Of a stretch of DNA of 64,000 nucleotides, positions 34,688 to 46,472 are shown piece by piece. The translations under genes were made by a program, and so were the position numbers. The notes beneath the pieces are model-generated. The model was not told the origin of the DNA. It did not search any database and saw only the letters and a program-made list of their open reading frames with translations. Location: contig JABANP010000029.1 in assembly GCA_013115135.1 (NCBI GenBank), positions 1 through 64,000 of the forward strand. The letters are read 5' to 3'. How positions within the stretch are numbered: the first letter of the stretch is position 1; each line of letters begins with the position of its first letter. Origin of the DNA: Perkinsus olseni. Its lineage: Eukaryota; Perkinsozoa; Perkinsida; Perkinsidae.

Positions 34688-37600
34688 TCAAGCTAAGATC
34701 CCTGTCAGTATTACCTCTCCAACCCTTGTGATGATTCTAGGCTGAATAAGCCTCTCGTGAGCCTGAGCCGAGTGCCACTCGGGACCCAATGGCCGAGACA
34801 TCTCCCTCTCATACGCTGCTGTCTTGCCGCCGATCGACCGAGGAACCTGCCAGGCATGCCATGACCCAACTACGTGGCCATCCCATCCGTTACTTGAGAG
34901 AGCTGATATTTCTTGGCCGCCTTCTTGCTGACCGCTTCCTCGTTCACCATCACATCGGTGAAGCGTCTCCTCTTCTTCCCTGCGGCCTTCTTTGCCGTCA
35001 TCCTTAGGCTTCTCTACCACACCTACCACATCAAACCCATCAATCAAGCAACCCACGGAGCTCGCCACTCACCAGCGCCAGTCCATCCGCTACCCCAGCC
35101 CGGCAGCTCCTTGGCACCGAGAGCCTCCTCCTCAGCCAGCCTCTCAGCCTCATCCTTCGCCTCCAGCTCCTCGACCCATTCCCGTGCGTACGACGATTCC
35201 GCTCCACCCTTAATGCCGAAAGCGCTACGAACTAAATCTTGCTGAGTCTCCTCCTCCCCCTCGGACTCCGAAGAAGCCGACTCTCCCTCCTCATCCTCTG
35301 CCTCAGCCTGCACAGGCTCCTTATGGGCCATCTTCTTAGCGGCCTTCTTCGACGGCCCGGCCTTCGGCACACTAGGAGGGGGAGTGGCAGCGGGCACTTC
35401 TAGCTGTACGGCAGTTCCACCAGCACTGGCGCCCTCCAGTAAATCCTCGGCCTCAGCAGCTAGCTTCTCAGACTCCCCAGCTGGAATGAAGGGTGTGGGA
35501 GAGGGCCTGTACGGAACAAAGCAAGTAGGCTGCCTGTACCACCCCTGAGAAATCCACCTACTCTTCCTCTTCCGTTTCACTATCCTCCTCCTCTTCCTCG
35601 GTCGTCTCCTTTCCACCGACCTCACTAGCAGCTGCAGTGGCCTGCTTCTCCCACTCAGTGAGCTCCTCAAGAACCTACCAAACTTCCTCCTCAACTTGCT
35701 TTCCCAGCCCGGTATTACATCCTCAGCTTGCCTCCTAGCCTCCTCTCTCTTCCTCTCTACACCCCTCTGCATGAACTTCATCCCCAGAAGGCCTCCCTTA
35801 CCAGCAGCCTCATCCGTCGCCGCGGCATCTACAACAGCAATCGGTCCCCCAAGACATTCAGGGTAGCCCCTCCCGTCCAACCTTCTCCCCTGAGGATCGC
35901 CTCTGCCTGCTTCTTAGCCTGGCTCACTGCGGCCTTCACCGGGTCCTCCTCGATGTCACTCGAAGCCACCTCAGAGTCTACCGAATACCACAACTCTGCA
36001 CCCCAGCACGCTCGTACGCTTCCTCACCTTCATCCTCTGAATCGTCAGAGTCATCTTGGCCCTGCCTCTTGCCCTTGATTGCCCTCTCGAGCTCCTTCCG
36101 GGCGTCCGAAGCCGCCTGGGCTTGGCGGGACACCTCGTTCCTCATATCGGATCCACCAAACCTAGAGCAGCCCAACATATCCCCACAACACGCCACGCCT
36201 GCTACTGACCTCTGAGCCGCCTTAGCCCACTTCTTTCGAGCCATCGACTGCCTCTGCAACCGAACCTGATTTACACTTTTCCATCAGTTCATTCACCCAC
36301 CATCTTCCCTCTTACCTTCGACAGCTTCTTCTCCAGTTCCTCTCTCAGTTTGGCAGCTTCCTCAGGATTAGATGCCTCCAACTTCTCCAACAGCCTGACC
36401 ACAGCACCCTCCCCTTCACCACCAGGCCCGCCCTCACCCTTACTTCTCCTGCTCCCTCTCACGGCTCTTCTTCTGCAACTTATGCCAGGTTTTGCTCTTG
36501 ATCTTATTCAGCCGAGCATTCTTCCTCTGCTCCTGGAACATCAACCTCTTCAGTCTGGCCACGGTATTCCTCTCCTCAGCCTTCTTCAGCTCGGCCTCCC
36601 GACCTGGCATCCATCACAGCTCCTTTCCCCACCACTCCTCTTCAACCCACCAAACGGCAACTGATGGCCATCCTCAGCAGTCTGCTTATCACCGCTCGCG
36701 AAGACGTTGCTCTCCTTCACAGCAGCCGCTATTGCTTTCTCCAACTCATTCTCTACACAGGAACACAATCACTCTCACCCTACGAGACAGCCTTCCTCGT
36801 CCTCACCTGGCTGGAAGGTCGAAGACAACACCGCTGTATTGGAGATCTGCGTCGCCCCCAACTTGGCCCTCTGCTCTCCAGCTATGTCTATCACCGCCGC
36901 GTTGTTAGCAGCATGAACAGCCGGCATCCACTCCTTCTCAGCCGTGCTCTTCGCGCTGTCGTAGCGGACCTCTCGATCGGCTCGACGCCTCACAGACTCC
37001 GGAAGATTGTCATTCTCATCGACCCCCGCCGTAGAAGAGGTTACCAAACCGAGCTGCTTCCGCAGCTTACTCGACGACGGTGCTGAAGATCCGATAATAA
37101 CTTTTCTCCCGTCAGCGACGCGCGTACCTTTTTCTCCCTTCTGTTCTTCCTTCCCATTATCATCCTCGGCCATCTTGAGGAGCTCGCCAAGGAGGTTCCC
37201 TCCTCCCTCGGCCTCCATCCCCGTGGCAGCTGCCGACCCTTCAGGTAGGAACCCAGAGGAATCCATGAAATCAAACTTTCTCGAAGACCTGAAAGCCGGA
37301 AAAATTACACCGTGACGCGAATCTGCGGTAGCTGATCATACTGCCGGGTAAGGCGGCTGAGCACCAGACACTCGCTCCCGTGAAATACTACTTGTCCTCC
37401 TCTGCTTTGCCGCCTGTGACCTCCTTCACATCCTTCTTCCCGAGTTGATCGATACTCTTCATGAAGGCCGCCTCCGCCTCGGAGTCCAATGACGATATGT
37501 CACTACCGGCCGAAGAGGCGACGTCGTCCGAGGCGATGGACTCGTCATCATCCGCAGCCGCCCCCTCCCCTCCGAAGTCCAGGAAGTCCTCCAGTTGGAT

Positions 37601-37796
37601 CTCATCCTCCTTCCTCTGCGACCTCACAGGAAGCTCCTCCTCTTCCTTTCCCCTTCCCTTTCTTCTTTTGCACTGACTTCATCGGCTGCCGTCGTTTATT
37701 AGCCGATCCTTTGGTGACAAGATTCTTCTTCCGCTTGCCGGCGGCCCCTCCTCCCTCAGCCTTCTTCCCTCGACGCATGGTAGATGGTCGAGCCAT
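34688..37796 (-). CDS. UTP14: UTP14, small-subunit processome protein
   Basis: Nucleolar SSU-processome component that recruits and activates the Dhr1 helicase for U3 release and 18S maturation. The start at 37796 gives MARPSTMRRGKKAEGGGAAG, a basic tail, then EDEIQLEDFLDFGGEG and an acidic Ser stretch. Later exons give ESVRRRADREVRYDSAKSTA, an ERNTVARLKRLMFQEQ-like segment and NARLNKIKSKTWHKLQKKSR near 36470-36560, the family's KIKSKTYRK core. Then come GMKFMQRGVERKREEARRQA, DLVRSAFGIKGGAESSYARE, KELPGWGSGWTGAGEW (UTP14 LPGWGSW-G-G motif) and, at the end, SRPLGPEWHSAQAHERLIQP RIITRVGEVI, matching IPIGPEWNT..T.PRV. The stop is at 34688. It starts 156 nt downstream of the kinesin stop. Most exon joins are unambiguous; the middle Lys/Arg region is less certain. 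Confidence 0.88.
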
Positions 37797-37951
37797 AACA
37801 ACAATAACTGCTCGTCGAAACGCGCCTGGCCGAGAGGACCTCAGGATTGATACACTGCAACAAAAGACGAATCCAAATCGATCAGATGATCGATTTCAAA
37901 ATCATCATGGACTTCCATGCAGAGTCAACTTCTGTTCACTATCATACTCCC

Positions 37952-40900
37952 TCAATGCCCTCCGCAATCTCCTCTTGTCTCCTCGAACAGCATCGGAAAT
38001 TTCTCCTCATCCAACTTGCCGCTCGCCGTCACCTCCTTCGCTACGCTGGCTGGAAGGACTGCCCTCTTGACCCCACTCGAGAATTTAACTGCGTATCTTC
38101 CCTCCTCGAGATCTTCTACCACTCGACAAAGCGACCTGTTCACATTATAGAGCCGCAGCAGCTCCTCTCGAAGCTGCGAGATGGTGCTCCGCTTGTCAGC
38201 TCGGTAACTGTCGGACGAAGAGATATGACAAGGAGAGGTGCACCGGAAAGGGTCCACTCGAGGCGAAGGGAGAGGCTCACGGCGTGATTGTGATGCCGGG
38301 CGAGAGGGAAGCAAAGGGAGGGGTAAAATTCACCATGAATGCTTCCAGAGTGCCCTGCTGCGGGTCATGCGCAGCAAATGCCACCAGGTTGAGCTATTTT
38401 GTATCTTGCCTGCATGAGCCTAGGATTCCTACCGCATGAATGCCCTCTTTAGCTTCCCATTATGAGCCTCCGCCTCCGCCTTCCAGTGCCTCCACTGCAT
38501 TTCTTTGGACCGTAAGGCTTCCTCGTAAGCCGCCTTTTGCTCCGATAGTTGCCTCACTCTCATCTCCTCCGCTCGAGCAAGGGATGACCGTATACTCTCT
38601 CGACAAGACGAGCTTATATCTGAGCGGCATACACAGTATCTTAAGTGGAACCATGAAAGATACAAAATGGGTCAAATATCCTCCCACCTACTCCTCAGCT
38701 GTTCCACTAAAGTGCTAAGCTTCTCAGTGAGCTTATTCTGTTCACTGCCAAGGAAAGCTTCCCTCATAAAAGCCTCCAACCCGCGTATTCGATCAGCCAT
38801 CTCCTTCTCACTCTTCTCCCTCTGTCGCTTCGCCTCCTCTACCTCCATCGCTGCTCTGGCCTCCCTCTCCCGGCACTTCTCCATGAACTCCAATTTTTCT
38901 CTCCTCATAGCCTCCTCCTCAGCCAACTGTCTATCTCTCGAGAATTGCCAGTCACCCCTCAGCTTCTCGGCCTTCTCCTCTGCCCGTCTGGCCTTCTGCT
39001 GCTCAGCGGCGATCTGCTCCCGCAAGGCCTCGGCCTCCCTCATCAAACCCGCCTCAGCAGCAAGCTCTTCACCGTCCTCATCAGTTTTTACACTTTTTCT
39101 ATCAGTATTCCCCCTGCCGTTCATCGCCTCTATCCTCTGCTCGAAGCTACTCTTCGCCAGAGCCAGCTGAGCCTTCAGCTCTGCTATCTCCTGTAGCAGG
39201 CCACGGACTCGCCAATCCTGCGACACCCCACCAACGCTAGAATACCCGACAACCGGCCTGTTGTGAACATTTTTGCCTAAAAACCACTCATTTCTAGCGG
39301 AGCGATGCACCGCCATAACCCACATCTATCCGCAAATTGCAGGGTGTTGAGAGATTCCTGATACATCGAGGTGGCTGGGTTGATCGTACACAGAAGTGTC
39401 GTGAAGGAGTTGCCTCCCAACGCTGGGGAGAGGAGCCGAGTCAGCTTTGAGTCCCTATAGGGTACCTACACCACGACCGGCTGCGGGAGGAGGTCGGCTA
39501 CCGCAGGTTAGAGCAACTATTCATATCTAGCAAGGATGATGACAAGATATTTCCCATTCATCCATTCTGTGGGAAGCCGCAGAACCAAGAAGCATCTAAT
39601 TGTTCTACAATACCACAGCCAGCCCAGCCACCTACGTAGATCTGCTGACCTCCTCCTTCTCCTCCGCTCTGTATCGACAAGGCCAGTATAACCTTGCTGA
39701 GGGCCGAGAGACTGCTGTTCACAATGACCGCCTCTTGAAACCTCGCCCCTTCACTCCTGCTCTTGGCCAACCTCTCCGACCCTGCTAGATCCACAAAATT
39801 TAGTGTCCCGGAAATGACGTCCTTTCCGTTTTGTGCTCGATCGCGGGTGACGAGGTTGAGGGAGAATATCGTGTGGCTTCGACTGGACACCGAGTTGATG
39901 GCCGTCTCATAGGTAGCACGAAGAGCGCTGCCCTTCCGGACCTGGATACACTTGGATGGCCTGGGTCGAGAAATCTTGCTCATCTTACGATGTCTAGCAA
40001 TTCCTCAACGTTCCGTATGGGTAGAAGGGTAAGGTCTTTGACGAAGACCTGGCCAGCGGGAGTCTCGTGGATCTCTAGATTCTGCGACTCCCAACCAGAA
40101 TCAGTGTCCAATCGAGCCGGCGATCCAAATGAAAACTGAAGAACGAGTTCACCGTTCGACCTATCCTGTATCTTGCATGCTTAACCCGAAGATACTACCC
40201 CAGTAGCACTATTGGGCCTCGTATTAGACACAAGACTGCTGCTGCTCCTCGTGTGATGACGCCCCGTCGGAGCACTCGCTGGGCGCTGTCGATCAACACC
40301 CGCAGACCGCGAGGAAGCCAATCCCAAATCTCGAATCTGAGAAGACAACCATCAAACGCGCAAGGTATAGGCCACGAATCCGACCTGGTCCAAGTAGATC
40401 TCCACGAAGCTAGCAACCAGCGCGCACTCCTTAGATTTCGCAAGATCCACGATCTTCTTGAAAAGATACCTCACAGCCCTCGGTAGTATCCCTTCCCAAC
40501 TACAGCCAGTCCTCAACGTCTCCCCCTTCAGAAGATTCGGTCCGAACACTGAATGACTCTTGCCGCTCCCAGTCTGTCCATAGGCGAAGATACAGCCACT
40601 GTAGCCCAGCAGGAGCCGGTCCACCAGCGGCCTACCACACCTTTCGAAAATCTCACTCTGGGTGACCTCGGGAGAATGCACCTCTCCGAACTGGAAGTAG
40701 TGCTCGCAACGTCCGTTCGAGAGGGGATCTTTGACCGTCAAGGTGACCTCCGAACCAGCCGAGCCATCGATGTCGTATAGCTCATGCCAGGGAAGGTTGG
40801 ATGGGCCCCCGAACGGGGTCATAGGGAGGTCGCAGGCGAACATGGACTAGAATAGTACAGCTGTTTGCGGAGGAGGGCCGAGAGGTTGAAGGACGGGGCA

Positions 40901-43668
40901 TACAAAGAAAAAGATACTCTCCACCAGGAGAGAAAATTTCCCGATGATACCAACCCTTCCAACACCTGCACTCTCAATAGGAAAGATAAATCATGCTCAC
41001 AATGAACGATATACTTCCGAAAATCGCGCACAGCGAAGACTTTTAGATACCTTCCGGCAAGTCGTCGGGTTCCGGCGGAGCTTCGCTCCTCGCTAGCAGT
41101 TTCCGAACCCGCGACCTCAAAGATTCATTCTCCTCCTTCAGCCGAATTACCTCCTGCTTCAGCTCGACTACTGCGCCGCTGTCCGGGGGGCATCCTTTGG
41201 ACCTGATCAGAAAGATCCTCTCACCAACGCACGGCAAAGATTTCCCGAGATGCTTTGCCGGCGAAGGGAAAAGATACTCTGTTGATGGTTCGACCAGGTT
41301 ACCCTAGGACCTACCACAATTCAAGATACATCTCAGAGACCTGCTGCAGTTCTTCTTTCAGCCGATCTCTTTCCTCCTCAAGTGAGGACTTCCGGTGCTC
41401 TAATTTCCTCACTTGCGCATCTTGTATAACTTGCGTTTCCTCAATGCCGGCTTCGGCACAACCATTCTTCGAATGCAATGCCTCTTGGGAAGCTGCCTTC
41501 TCGGCCGCAAACTCTCGCTAAACGATACGCAACATTGAAGAGGTCCCCGGTTCGAATCCTGGGCCCGCCACCTTCGTTTTGAGTATCTCAGCTCGGAGTG
41601 TCTTCACCTCCGCAGTAAGGTGCCTATTACTCAGCCGAAGCGTCTCCACCTCCTCCCTCACGCCAACATCTCCCGTGATAGCCGGCCGATACGCCTCGGA
41701 AATTCCACTACTACCAGATTCCATCACCTACGTTAAAGCCCCCGGTTCAACCCCCACACTTGTCATTTTTACCTGCGTATAAGCCTCTATAGTATCCGTT
41801 AGTTGATCCGCCAGCGTCTGCTTCTCTGCTACAGCCTTCCTGCACTGCCTCCTCAAACGCTCAGCCTCCCCGACCAACCCCGCCACCTTCGTCCTCAGCC
41901 TCTCCATCTCCAGCAAAATGACTAACCTTCCTCCACCCTCCCCCAGTTCCCCATCCACCAACGCTCTGCTATTACTATACAGCTGGAGTCCCTTCAACGA
42001 CCGAATCGTCAGGACGGCCAAGTCCCGGGCTTGCCGGCTCAGCGCCTTCAACTTCCACCTAGCCCCCTCGCTCGCTATGACATCGAATCTAGACGCATGA
42101 TCCGCGGGATAGATCCTGACCTCAGGATACTCGCCCGAATAGCAGCACTCCATCGGCTCGTATGAATTTCGTGGCGCAGTGACGGTGAGCCGTACCTGAG
42201 CCGCCAGGCAATCATCCGATACCCCACTTCTACAACTACTACCCCATTGCTCATGACCTGCAGCATAGCGTCCACCTCTCCACCGTCATCACCGATCAAC
42301 TGCACTTGAAATCTCGTCCCCCAGCCGCTATGATATTGTCAAGCATTCGCCGAGTGGCCGCGTCCATCTCCATTGGCCCTTCGCTCAGCAACGTTTTCCC
42401 TTTATACGAGGACTCAGCGCATTCAACCTCGACCATCACCATACACCCTACATCATCCGCGGAAATTCGATAAGTGGTATCTTCCGCGCGCACGCCCAAG
42501 ATTTCACATAGAGGTTCACTTCGAGATCTGCAACAGTACTGTGGGTATTTCCGATACCATCGGCAGTGTAAGGCCACAGGGAACCCACTTTCTGGAGAAA
42601 ATGCAAGGTTGTTCGAGATTACAAGTGGCCTTCTCACCGGTATCTAACCCACTGACTACCAGTGAGCTACTGCTAGATCCGTCCTCAGCCCCCTTCGTAT
42701 CCATCTTGACCATGTACCCCATCGGCTGGCCGTGAGCCAAGATACTCCTTTCCTCCTCTCCAACAGGGAATGAACTGCTACCCAACCCATCACGGTTACT
42801 ACCCTTCTCAATGGAAACAAATGCTCCCCGTACGACTGAAACCGTGGAGGACGTGATCAAAGAGATGGGAAGTTGAGTGAATCCACTGTTGACTACGGTA
42901 CTTCGCGCAGAGTTATCAACTACGCAATCTCGACTGGAATCCAAGATCCGCGAGTCTCCCTTTCCGATGTGAAAAAACCTCTACCAATCGGAGATGTAAT
43001 TTCTGTCATATATAGAAACGCTCTTTCCACTATAACTCATTCCTCCCTCACTACTACCAGTAGCAGCATTCCTCCCCATTTCCGTTACACTGGCCAGCAG
43101 CTGCTCCGGTAGTCCACTGCCCGACCCAGGCAGCATCAGCCTTGACGACCCCCCGCTGATGACCGAAGACAGCGACGGCCTGCTCCTGGTGGACATTCAG
43201 AAACATACTGGAGAGCTCATCCACCGGCGAACTCCACACAAGTTCGGACGAAAACAGAAACTCATGAGAACTCACAAACCGAATTTGAAGATTCTTCTTC
43301 TGACGGTTGGGAGCGACTCCCCGTCATCCCCGAGGACCTCTGCATTCTCCTCAACTTCTTGTCGATTCTTCATCTCCTCCAGCCGACTTTGAAGAGCTTC
43401 TGAAGACACTAAGAGATGTGTCACCATCACTGGGGGAAGCGATACCTCCAAAGGGCTGGGGTCGGAAGCCTCTCACCGCACTGACGTCGGCACTCCAGAG
43501 TATTGATGGCAGCTGCCTTTGGTCAAGGAACATACCCAACACCAGTCGGGCACTGAGATGGGAGATGCTACCACGAATAGTAGCTAAGAACAGGGCATCG
43601 ACTCGTGTAAGAGAGAAGATCATAATCAATAGAGCGGCCTCTGCTGTAACAATGGCAAGATAATGCAT
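37952..43668 (-). CDS. Large kinesin with N-terminal A9-like domain and flanking coiled coils
   Basis: Microtubule motor. The motor domain (about 40990-39330) has [43 protein letters not shown] (P-loop), EIYLDQ joined to [24 protein letters not shown] (switch I), [11 protein letters not shown] (switch II) and [15 protein letters not shown]. After it come FADR, coiled coil ([40 protein letters not shown]) and a C-terminal exon [20 protein letters not shown] ending at 37952. Before it lie Ser-rich sequence, an A9-like domain ([34 protein letters not shown]), a PH-like region ([27 protein letters not shown]) and coiled coil ([34 protein letters not shown]). A9 repeats are known from plant AIR9 microtubule proteins. 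The start is approximate, and a split into two genes near 41040 is not fully excluded. Introns at 41518-41571, 41728-41772 and 42157-42195 carry recurrent elements. Confidence 0.83.
38650..38666 (-). repeat. Recurrent 17-mer at a kinesin 5' splice site
   Basis: Plus strand ACCATGAAAGATACAAA. On the minus strand the intron begins GTATCTTTCATGGT within it. An identical 17-mer occurs at 49216-49232 and a one-mismatch copy at 12170-12186, also at a minus-strand GTATCTT donor. Confidence 0.55.
41518..41571 (-). repeat. 54-nt kinesin intron carrying antisense tRNA T-arm
   Basis: Minus-strand intron GTGGCGGGCC to TATCGTTTAG; removal joins LRAEILKTK to [12 protein letters not shown]. Plus strand contains CCCGGTTCGAATCCTGG (four of five T-stem pairs, exact B-box) followed by GCCCGCCA, like a tRNA acceptor end. 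Confidence 0.82.
41728..41772 (-). repeat. 45-nt kinesin intron carrying a weak antisense T-arm
   Basis: Minus-strand intron GTAAAAATGA to TTTAACGTAG; removal joins TDTIEAYTQ to [13 protein letters not shown]. Plus strand has CCCGGTTCAACCCCCAC, a degenerate B-box with poor stem pairing. It is only about 160 nt from the previous T-arm intron in the same gene. Confidence 0.6.
42157..42195 (-). repeat. Kinesin intron carrying the CGCCACGAAATT element
   Basis: Minus strand GTACGGCTCACC to CATACGAG; contains GTCACTGCGCCACGAAATT in gene sense at 42165-42176 core. The acceptor lacks a clear pyrimidine tract, so the exact 3' border is less certain. Flanking exons are RMIAWRL and the [16 protein letters not shown] exon. 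Confidence 0.6.
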
Positions 43669-44880
43669 GAGCAGGAGATACGGATACTATCCCTCCCCGT
43701 TATTACTGCACTGGTCCCAAGTCGGCTACGATGATGCCGGCATCCAAGGCCACAGGAGGGCTGACGCCATAGTGACCACCACTGGTAGCTAGATGGTATC
43801 TCAAAGGACAAGCACGTCTATCATACCTCAACCTATCGAATACTACAATCGCTCATCATAAATGATATGAGCCGCTGGATCCTTCAACTCGGGGGCATCG
43901 ATGGCCAGACCGATGGTAAGGGTGTCGATGAGGCTCCGAGCCAGCCACGGGGATCGATCTTTGGTTCCCAATAGATGCCAGGAGTGTAACTGAAACGCCT
44001 TGAATGCACCGGGGTGAAAGCGACCTGTCAATTCGTGAATTTACGGGACGATAATGACAGAGAATATTCGAAGTCGGAGCCCGCGAGTCATATTGGGGAA
44101 ACACCTCACATTTTTCCCAAGTACATCCCCCTTGCGGCTCACACAACAATAATTAGTGATCGTGGGAAGCAAGAAAACGTTGCGTGCGAGGCAGCAACTA
44201 GGCTCCGACGGGCTATGACAGTCGCTCCCATCCTTTTCAAGTCAGTCTTTCCTTGCCGGATTCAGACACTGAAGACCTCCTCTACGCAGCTGATGACATC
44301 TTTTTTTTGTGATGCGAAGAGCTCGCCGGGGCGTAAGCACGCGGCGACACCCAAAAATAATGCCGCTGTGCTTAGCCGTCTCTTCCCGACCGGGGTGTTA
44401 ACAGAGCAGCATTCCTGAGCTGTTCGGAGGTCAAGGTCAGTGCTTGCTTGGGCTCTCCCCCACCGCCGACTCGTCTCACCGCTTGCTAGGCCAGTCTTAA
44501 AATCGGCGCCTCCGGTCGTGTGACCCATGACTACCTTGGTGCTGTACTCGCATGAGCGGGTCATAATGAGCCCGGATCCTCGAAGATTACAACGAGATAG
44601 CAGAAATTCAGCGTACTAACGGACCCCTGACGATCCTCCGTCATATTTGTTCGCATCCCCTCATATGCCACCATCTGCATCCGCAGGTGCAGCGCCACCA
44701 TCTCATTTCCTTGCAGTCAGTGCAAGGTGAAATCGTCCGACGATTATCGTCGCCTCATCACAAGAAGCCTGGTCCGGTGACAGCAGCTCGCAAAGAAGGC
44801 TTCCACTACGCTTCCAATACGCCCGAACGACCGATCAGGCAGCGGTATTAGTAATAGCGGTATTAATAATACCGGTATAA
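43669..44880. other. Upstream of the kinesin gene; unassigned frames
   Basis: Minus-strand frames end in plausible protein-like tails (AHIIYDERL near 43843; GVAACLRPGELFASQKKDVI near 44280-44340) but no spliced gene could be built. The second weakly recalls the helix before the first catalytic Arg-containing motif of tyrosine recombinases; not enough for a call. Confidence 0.3.
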
Positions 44881-44953
44881 TGTTCAGCCTGTCGGATTAT
44901 ACCAGCGGTATAATACCGTATTATACCGCTGGTATAATCCGACAGGCTGAACA
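44881..44953. repeat. 73-bp perfect foldback palindrome
   Basis: Two 35-bp arms, 44881-44915 and 44919-44953, are exact reverse complements separated by CCG. The arms begin TGTTCAGCCTGTCGG and are AT-rich toward the centre (TATACCAGCGGTATAATA). Immediately left are GCGGTATTA repeats and the palindrome ATACCGGTAT. It could be a miniature foldback transposon or a cruciform-forming site. Confidence 0.95.
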
Positions 44954-46031
44954 CTCAACATTAGTGAGTCACTAGCGGATGACACTATGCGGCACCCCAC
45001 CGATTCTGGGAAAACCTCAGAGTGCAATGCGCGCAGAAAATTCCAACGTCCCTACTTCTCCAGCGAACTTCCACAACCACCGGTAGAACTAAAATTGCAT
45101 TCATATTGAGGCAACAGCGGCTATTGCTGTTACTGCAAAGGGTGTTGATTCAACACTGTTGAACAGCCTGTAGAGCCGAGGCCCTGATTTTCGTTTTTAA
45201 AGAGACTTCGAAGCGAACCCGCATGGACCAAAAGTCCACTTACCTCAAGTTTGAAGCCATCCTCGTGGGCCATCATAAACCTATCCCTGTTGTACCCATC
45301 CACAATGCTCGGTATACCCAGCTTGGAACGAGTAGCTGCACCCACCGACCGCGCAACGGCTCCTGCCACTCCTACGGCTCCGGATTGAAAGGGGATCATT
45401 TACGAGGCTCTCATCGGCGGGAGGGTACAACGCGCGTCGATCACAATGGCGCGCGCTACAGCATTCGACGGCATGAGCATCTCGCTTGCCCAGACGATCG
45501 GTATTGGGCTCACCAGCTATATAAGGACTGCGAGGGTTTGACCTCTCTCGGGACTTGACAAAAGTTTTGTCCCAAAACCCTTGAGGAAAACTCGGGACAT
45601 ACTCAGGACCAACCAACCGAGTATAGGAGCACCGGTAGTAGGCAATCTACACCCATAACACAAGCTCGGTGCACCTCGCACAAGATACGCTTTTAGTTAC
45701 TTCGTGAAGTTTCACTAGAAGACGTTATCTTAATCGAAGAGGTCGGTGCTTCCGTGATCCTACCGGCATCAAGAACTACCGCTGGGTGTGATCTCTAGCG
45801 GGCCCCTTATGATTAGCGTGATATCTGCCAAAAAATTGGTTCCAGCTGGAATAAGCTGCACCCCTCCAGAAAATTGCATGCGCTCAGAGGACATATCGCG
45901 CTGCTCATTGAGACTCTCGAGGGTCGAATTACTCCCTTGATCGTAGTTTTCCAGGTGAGGTTGTAGCCAGAGCCTTCTGCATCGATATCCACCTCAGCAG
46001 TTTACCGATTTAGTTGTTATTTTCCGTTAAG
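44954..46031. other. Gene-poor stretch with one weak minus-strand candidate
   Basis: A minus-strand frame at 45130-45399 reads MIPFQSGAVGVAGAVARSVG then SKLGIPSIVDGYNRDRFMMA, with protein-like composition, but no upstream or downstream exon with known motifs could be attached. Nothing else recognised. Confidence 0.3.
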
Positions 46032-46472
46032 ATGTATCGCTTCTTCGCCTTAACAATCGCAGCGTCTTTGTTGAACTGGTCAGTGATAGCCCAGGAAGAC
46101 CCCTATCCAGCAGGCACTTACCTTCACTACTTCGATACGGACCATCTATACTCCCTCCGTTATGGCTTTGTTCAACATGCTAATATTGCAATAATTACTC
46201 TTAATTGTACCAATAAGGTTGAAGCTTTTGGGCCAAATGATTTCTCGAATCTCCCGGTGTCTAGCCCTAAGCCCGGTATACTAGCCTATACTATTGGTTT
46301 TGATGACGCCGGCTATGATGCTCTGGTGAAATATGCTTTAACCTATTGTTGCAAGTTTGGATATGCGTGCCATCATCCAAAGGATTTCAGGTATCTCTAT
46401 TATGATACCCAGAAGGACAACATGAGAGTGACTTACAGAGGTGGTTACCTCCAACTTTCGAGTGAGGTGTAG
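46032..46472 (+). CDS. Small secreted protein
   Basis: Intronless gene of 146 residues. The ATG at 46032 (MYRFFALTIAASLLNWSVIA then QEDPYPAG) gives a clear signal peptide with a likely cut after the VIAQ region; an in-frame ATG six codons earlier would lengthen it slightly. The mature part is about 125 residues, acidic and Tyr-rich, with an N-glycosylation site (NCT) and a Cys cluster YCCKFGYACHH. No family recognised; small secreted proteins of this kind are typically lineage-specific in parasitic alveolates. The gene is more AT-rich than the housekeeping genes and is isolated, on the plus strand, in a gene-poor stretch. Confidence 0.75.
   Translation: MYRFFALTIAASLLNWSVIAQEDPYPAGTYLHYFDTDHLYSLRYGFVQHANIAIITLNCTNKVEAFGPNDFSNLPVSSPKPGILAYTIGFDDAGYDALVKYALTYCCKFGYACHHPKDFRYLYYDTQKDNMRVTYRGGYLQLSSEV

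Noticed and set aside
44262..44564. Tyrosine recombinase or Crypton fragment (AACLRPGEL)
   Set aside because: No catalytic Arg/His/Tyr set could be found around it; the similarity is a few residues.
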